Assembly (NCBI RefSeq): GCF_004138485.1
Contig: NZ_RYEV01000006.1
Span: forward strand, 248,001-312,000
Length of the DNA: 64,000 nucleotides
Direction: 5' to 3'
From: Peristeroidobacter soli
Lineage (GTDB): Bacteria; Pseudomonadota; Gammaproteobacteria; Steroidobacterales; Steroidobacteraceae
Shown: positions 59,916 through 64,000 of the stretch, one piece after another
Position numbering within the stretch: position 1 is the stretch's first letter
How the letters are laid out: each line of letters begins with the position of its first letter
Notes under the pieces: generated by a model
What the model was told of the DNA's origin: nothing
What the model saw: only the letters and a program-made list of their open reading frames with translations
Database searches by the model: none
Translations under genes and position numbers: made by a program

Positions 59916-62017
59916 TGATCTCCGCCATGCCGATATCCCGCGTCCGTACTCTTTCCGGCGGCGTCGCGCTGTTGAGCCTGTGGCTCGCAACCAGCGCACA
60001 CGCCGATCAACCGTCGGTCGATTGGCCCGTCCATGGTGGGACCGATCTCGAACAGCGCTTCAGTCCGATCAAGCAGATCAATGCCGACAACGTCGGCAAG
60101 CTCGGTCTCGCGTGGTCGGTCGAGTTCGATTCGAATCGAGGGCAGGAAGCCACGCCCATCGTGACCGGCGGTGTGATGTATGTATCGACTGCGTGGTCGC
60201 GCGTGTATGCGATCGATGCAGTCACCGGCCGTGAGCTGTGGCGCTACGATCCCAAGATCGCGGGCAAGGTCGGATTCGATGCTTGTTGTGACGTCGTTAC
60301 CCGCGGTGTGGCCGTGGCAAACGGGCGCGTGTTCCTGGCTGCGCTCGATGGCCGATTGATCGCGCTCGATGCGAAGACGGGCAAGCCGGCTTGGTCCGCG
60401 CAGACCACCGATCCCGCGAAGCCGTACACGATCACCGGCGCCCCACGCGTCGTGAAAGACAAAGTGATCATCGGCAATGCCGGTGCCGAATACGGCGTGC
60501 GCGGCTATGTCACTGCGTACTCGATCGCCACGGGCAAACAGCTGTGGCGTTTCTATACCGTGCCCGGCGATCCGAAAGCGCCTCCCGACGGCGCCGCGTC
60601 CGATGCCATTCTGAAGAAGGCGGCACTGAGCACCTGGAATGGCCGCTGGTATGACTATGGCGGCGGCGGCACTGTGTGGGACGCCATCGTTTACGACCCG
60701 GAGCTCGATCAACTCTACATCGGCGTCGGCAACGGCAGTCCGTGGAATCACAAAGTGCGCTCGGAGGGCAAGGGCGACAATTTGTTTCTGTCGTCGGTGG
60801 TTGCGCTCGATCCAAACACCGGCGCGTACAAGTGGCATTACCAGCAAACGCCCGCTGAGAGCTGGGACTTCACCGCCACGCAGCCCATCATCCTCGCGAC
60901 GCTGAAGCTCGAAGGCCGCGACCGCAAGGTGTTGATGCAGGCACCGAAGAACGGCTTTTTCTATGTCATCGATCGGGTCAGCGGAAAACTGGTTTCCGCC
61001 AGGAATTATGTGTCGGTGAATTGGGCAAGTGGCATCGACCTGACCACCGGTCGCCCCATCGAGAATCCAGCCGCCCGCTACGACGAGAAGCCCTTCGCCA
61101 TGTATCCGTCGGCGCTCGGCGGACACAGCTGGCATCCGATGGCGTTCGATCCACGCACTCAGATCGTCTACCTGCCGACGTATCAGTTCGTGATGATGTA
61201 CGGCAACGATCCGATGTTCACGTTCCGACCGGGCACGTGGAATACGGCGATCAGTTCGGAGCTGCAAACGCCGCCGGACGATCCGCTCGAATTGAAGAAT
61301 GCGACGTCGAGTTTCCAGGGCCGCCTGGTCGCGTGGGATCCGGTCGCGCAAAAAGAAGTCTGGTCGATCGCGCACGACAGTTTGCAGAACGGCGGCGTGT
61401 TGGCCACGGCGGGCAATCTGGTGTTCCAAGGCACGGGCGCCGGACGCTTCGAAGCTCGTCGCGCCAACGACGGTCAATTGCTGTGGAATTTCCAGGCTCA
61501 GGACGGAATCATCGCCGGCCCGGTGAGCTATGAGATCGGTGGCACCCAGTACGTCGCGGTCGTGGCCGGCTACGGCGGCGGCTTCGGTATCGGCGAAGGC
61601 GCGGAGAAGCCGACGTTCCGGCCCAATGGTCGCGTGCTGGCGTTTCGTCTCGAGGGTCAGGCGCAATTGCCCAAGGTCGAGGGTGGGATTGCACCGTTGA
61701 ATCCGCCGACGGAACGTTTCACCGACACGCAAGTGAACAGCGGCCGACTGCTCTACACCCAGAACTGCTATCGCTGCCACGGCGCCGGCGCTCAATCGGC
61801 GGGCGTGCTTCCGGACCTGCGTCGCTCCGGCGCACTGGCCAGTCGCGACGCGTGGCGCGCGATCGTGAGAGACGGCGCGCTCGAATCGAGAGGCATGATC
61901 GGGTTCTCTCGCTGGCTGTCGCCGGAGCAAGTTGAGGACATTCGCTCCTACATTGCGTTGAAGGCGAAGATCGCCGCGAGCGTATCGGCCCAGCAACCGA
62001 CTGCGACGCAGCCGTGA
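59915..62017 (+). CDS. PQQ-dependent quinohaemoprotein alcohol dehydrogenase with C-terminal cytochrome c
   Basis: 700 aa with a signal peptide (TLSGGVALLSLWLATSAHAD). The eight-bladed propeller carries family motifs: the vicinal Cys pair in FDACCDVVTRG that forms the PQQ disulfide, LAALDGRLIALDAKTGK, YGGGGTVWDAIVYDPELD and YVAVVAGYGGG. The C-terminal haem c site is CYRCHG, as in type II alcohol dehydrogenases. It oxidises alcohols in the periplasm and passes electrons to the respiratory chain. Coupled by overlap to the ABM gene upstream and the flavin monooxygenase downstream (GTGA). Confidence 0.92.
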   Translation: MISAMPISRVRTLSGGVALLSLWLATSAHADQPSVDWPVHGGTDLEQRFSPIKQINADNVGKLGLAWSVEFDSNRGQEATPIVTGGVMYVSTAWSRVYAIDAVTGRELWRYDPKIAGKVGFDACCDVVTRGVAVANGRVFLAALDGRLIALDAKTGKPAWSAQTTDPAKPYTITGAPRVVKDKVIIGNAGAEYGVRGYVTAYSIATGKQLWRFYTVPGDPKAPPDGAASDAILKKAALSTWNGRWYDYGGGGTVWDAIVYDPELDQLYIGVGNGSPWNHKVRSEGKGDNLFLSSVVALDPNTGAYKWHYQQTPAESWDFTATQPIILATLKLEGRDRKVLMQAPKNGFFYVIDRVSGKLVSARNYVSVNWASGIDLTTGRPIENPAARYDEKPFAMYPSALGGHSWHPMAFDPRTQIVYLPTYQFVMMYGNDPMFTFRPGTWNTAISSELQTPPDDPLELKNATSSFQGRLVAWDPVAQKEVWSIAHDSLQNGGVLATAGNLVFQGTGAGRFEARRANDGQLLWNFQAQDGIIAGPVSYEIGGTQYVAVVAGYGGGFGIGEGAEKPTFRPNGRVLAFRLEGQAQLPKVEGGIAPLNPPTERFTDTQVNSGRLLYTQNCYRCHGAGAQSAGVLPDLRRSGALASRDAWRAIVRDGALESRGMIGFSRWLSPEQVEDIRSYIALKAKIAASVSAQQPTATQP

Positions 62018-63831
62018 GCGATCGAGGTAGCGACGTGAGTTCCAGTTCGGAGAACATCGGCATCGATGTCGACGCGCTGGAGCGGAAATACGCCGAGGAG
62101 CGCGAGAAGCGTCGGCGCACCGATGCGATGGCGCAGTTTCAAGCGCTGCAGGGACGCTTCGCGGACTTTGCCAAGGATCCGCATGCCAACCCGGACTTCA
62201 AGCGCGACGCTTTGAAAGAAGACGTCGATGTATTGATCATCGGCGGCGGCTTCGCGGGCTTGCTGGCGGGCGGCCGGCTGCGCGAGCGTGGCGTGAAGCG
62301 AATCCGGATCGTGGAGAAGGGCGCCGACTTTGGCGGCACCTGGTATTGGAATCGCTATCCGGGTGCCGCCTGCGACGTTGAGTCGTACATCTACTTGCCG
62401 ATGCTCGAAGAGCTGGGCTATCTGCCCTCGCAGCGCTATCCCAACGCGCCCGAAATCCGCGAGCACTGTCACAAGCTCGCCGAGCGCTTCGATCTCTATC
62501 CGTCCGCGCTATTCCAGACGCAAGTGTCGAGCGTGCAGTGGGATGAGCAACGAGGACGCTGGGACGTTCGCACCGATCGAGGCGACTCGATTTCCGCGCG
62601 CTTCGTCGTGTCCTGCACCGGCTTGCTCAGCAATCCGAAGCTGCCCGGCATTCCCGGCATCGAAGATTTCGAAGGTCATGCCTTCCACACCAGCCGCTGG
62701 GACTACGGTTACACGGGCGGCGATGAGCGCGGCAATATGACCGGCCTTGCGAACAAGCGAGTCGGCATCATCGGCACCGGCTCGACCGGCATTCAGGTCA
62801 TTCCGCAACTCGCCGCCGCGGCTGGACACCTCTATGTGTTTCAGCGCACGCCATCCTCCGTCGATGTCCGTAATAACGGACCGACCGATCCACGATTGAT
62901 GGAAACGTTCCAACCCGGCTGGCAGCGCGAACGCCGTGACAACTTCACCGCGCTCGTCGGTGGAGAGTATGTGCCCGTCGATCTCGTGCAGGACAGCTGG
63001 ACGGACATCATTCGCAATGTGATGCCTCGTCTCGAGAATGGCACGCCCGTTGCGGATGCGGACGCAGTGAAGCTCGCGGAAATGAGCAAGATGGAAGGCG
63101 TGCGCCGGCGCGTCGAGGCGATCGTGAAGGACAAGGCCACCGCTGAAGCGCTCAAGCCTTACTTCCATTACTTCTGCAAGCGGCCGTGCTTTCATGACGA
63201 GTATCTCGAGGCCTTCAATCGCCCCAATGTGTCGCTGATCGACACGCAGGGCAAAGGTGTCGAACGGATTACCGCGCGCGGCGTGGTCGTGCAGGGGCGG
63301 GAATATCCGCTCGACTGCCTGATCTTCGCGACGGGCTTCGACTTTCTGACCGAGTACTGCCGTGAAGCGGGCATGGAAGTGACCGGCCCGGGCGCGGTGA
63401 CGCTCTCCAAGCATTGGGAGCAGGGCCGTCGAACGCTCTACGGCATCATGACCCGCGGCTTTCCGAACTTCTTCATGGTGAGCATCGCGCAGGCGGGGGC
63501 GGCGGTGAACTACGTGCACATCGCCGATGAACAGACCAAGACCATCGTGCACATGATCACCGAAGCGTTACGGCGCGATGTGGCGACACTGCAACCGACG
63601 CTCGAAGCGCAGAACGAGTGGGTCCAGCAGATTGCCGACGGCGCCGCCGCCCGACAGGCGTTTCTCGAAACCTGCACCCCGGGGTACTACAACTACGAGG
63701 GCCAGCGCCCGCGCCACGTGGCGCTCAACGATTTCTACGCTCCCGGACCCATGGCCTACATTCGTGTGCTTGACAATTGGCGACAAAAAGCCGACCTGGC
63801 CGGACTGGAGTTGTCGCCCGCCGCCGGTTGA
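62014..63831 (+). CDS. Flavin-containing monooxygenase, Baeyer-Villiger type
   Basis: 605 aa. A charged N-terminal extension of about 70 residues precedes the FAD site IIGGGFAGLLAGGRL and GGTWYWNRYPGAACD. The Baeyer-Villiger fingerprint FxGxxxHxxxW is met by FEGHAFHTSRWD, and the NADPH site is IIGTGSTGIQV. BVMOs insert oxygen next to a ketone to give an ester or lactone. The length and N-terminal extension resemble enzymes acting on large or macrocyclic ketones, but the substrate is inferred only. The GTG start overlaps the PQQ dehydrogenase stop. Confidence 0.93.
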   Translation: MSDRGSDVSSSSENIGIDVDALERKYAEEREKRRRTDAMAQFQALQGRFADFAKDPHANPDFKRDALKEDVDVLIIGGGFAGLLAGGRLRERGVKRIRIVEKGADFGGTWYWNRYPGAACDVESYIYLPMLEELGYLPSQRYPNAPEIREHCHKLAERFDLYPSALFQTQVSSVQWDEQRGRWDVRTDRGDSISARFVVSCTGLLSNPKLPGIPGIEDFEGHAFHTSRWDYGYTGGDERGNMTGLANKRVGIIGTGSTGIQVIPQLAAAAGHLYVFQRTPSSVDVRNNGPTDPRLMETFQPGWQRERRDNFTALVGGEYVPVDLVQDSWTDIIRNVMPRLENGTPVADADAVKLAEMSKMEGVRRRVEAIVKDKATAEALKPYFHYFCKRPCFHDEYLEAFNRPNVSLIDTQGKGVERITARGVVVQGREYPLDCLIFATGFDFLTEYCREAGMEVTGPGAVTLSKHWEQGRRTLYGIMTRGFPNFFMVSIAQAGAAVNYVHIADEQTKTIVHMITEALRRDVATLQPTLEAQNEWVQQIADGAAARQAFLETCTPGYYNYEGQRPRHVALNDFYAPGPMAYIRVLDNWRQKADLAGLELSPAAG

Positions 63832-63920
63832 TTGACAGGGTGCCAAGCGGGTTGCTCAAATGTCGCGCAAAGTCGTGATGACACCACAACGACGCCCGAC
63901 AGCACGGGGGAGCTTGGCCC

Positions 63921-64000
63921 ATGTTCAGACCGTCGAAGCTGCGCACGCACCTGTTGCAAGCCCAGCAAGCCGGCTATTGCCCGGACGAGATTCTCGATGG
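63921..64000 (+). CDS. Start of a probable AraC-type regulator (partial at window end)
   Basis: Only 26 residues are visible, beginning MFRPSKLRTHLLQAQQAGY and continuing CPDEILDG. GGGGGAG precedes the ATG. The pattern (short helix, then a long helix ending in xxILxG) is like the N-terminus of AraC regulators with an arabinose-binding-like domain that often sit beside degradation operons. The assignment is tentative. Confidence 0.4.
   Translation, partial: MFRPSKLRTHLLQAQQAGYCPDEILD

Noticed and set aside
59909-61996. 695-codon open frame antisense to the PQQ dehydrogenase
   Set aside because: Shadow of a gene with intact PQQ and haem motifs; no domain in the antisense translation.

Overview
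The window is about 63% GC and is densely packed with long genes. Its make-up is that of a free-living, polymer-degrading gammaproteobacterium: three TonB-dependent receptors, many exported hydrolases, a PQQ dehydrogenase, a Baeyer-Villiger-type monooxygenase, an orphan MCP/CheW pair and a c-di-GMP enzyme. Steroidobacteraceae or another xanthomonad-like lineage is my best guess, from gene content alone. No rRNA, tRNA, prophage, transposase or CRISPR array was seen.

Layout. 1-6.1 kb: signalling (end of a hybrid histidine kinase, soluble PAS/HAMP-repeat MCP, CheW, GAF-GGDEF-EAL). 6.3-9.3 kb: MBL-rhodanese sulfur enzyme, ilvE, XRE-cupin regulator. 9.4-14.3 kb: a three-gene exported serine-hydrolase operon (S9 peptidase, S12 hydrolase, class A beta-lactamase-like protein with an altered omega loop). 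14.4-31.9 kb: an island that I read as a utilisation locus for hydroxyproline-rich glycoproteins (extensin/AGP type). It encodes a DUF885 peptidase, 4-hydroxyproline 2-epimerase, a DUF5695-like candidate glycosidase, a GH127 beta-L-arabinofuranosidase, a D-hydroxyproline dehydrogenase, a DHDPS-family deaminase, an amino-acid permease, a TonB receptor, a GH27 alpha-galactosidase and a GntR/FCD regulator. Three matching 15-bp palindromes (14381, 23552, 26643) lie in front of its operons, and a weaker fourth lies before the regulator gene.

32-35.8 kb: an STN-type TonB receptor, a FecR-like protein without its anti-sigma segment, and between them on the minus strand a 57-residue ORF with a lasso-peptide-type leader and a strong ribosome-binding site. 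35.7-43.2 kb: plant-polysaccharide genes (EEP hydrolase, DUF4861, GH105, cupin, GH10 xylanase) and a GntP permease. 43.3-53.2 kb: envelope and housekeeping-like genes (DUF748/AsmA-like giant, LtaS-like transferase, membrane protein plus winged-helix regulator, a divergent UppS paralogue, DUF1223, two alpha/beta hydrolases). 53.3-57.1 kb: small accessory genes (BrnT/BrnA toxin-antitoxin, a decayed GNAT gene, DUF2809, TPR, uracil-DNA glycosylase family). 57.2-64 kb: a tightly coupled operon of TonB receptor, ABM monooxygenase, PQQ-cytochrome c alcohol dehydrogenase and flavin monooxygenase, followed by the start of a possible AraC-type regulator.

How the parts fit: the central island can be read as one path. 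Sugars are stripped from Hyp/Ser-glycosylated peptides, the peptides are cleaved, hydroxyproline is taken up, then epimerised, oxidised and deaminated towards alpha-ketoglutarate semialdehyde. The final semialdehyde dehydrogenase is not in this window. The 57-64 kb operon suggests a second route, alcohol to ketone to ester or lactone, for an imported substrate I cannot name.
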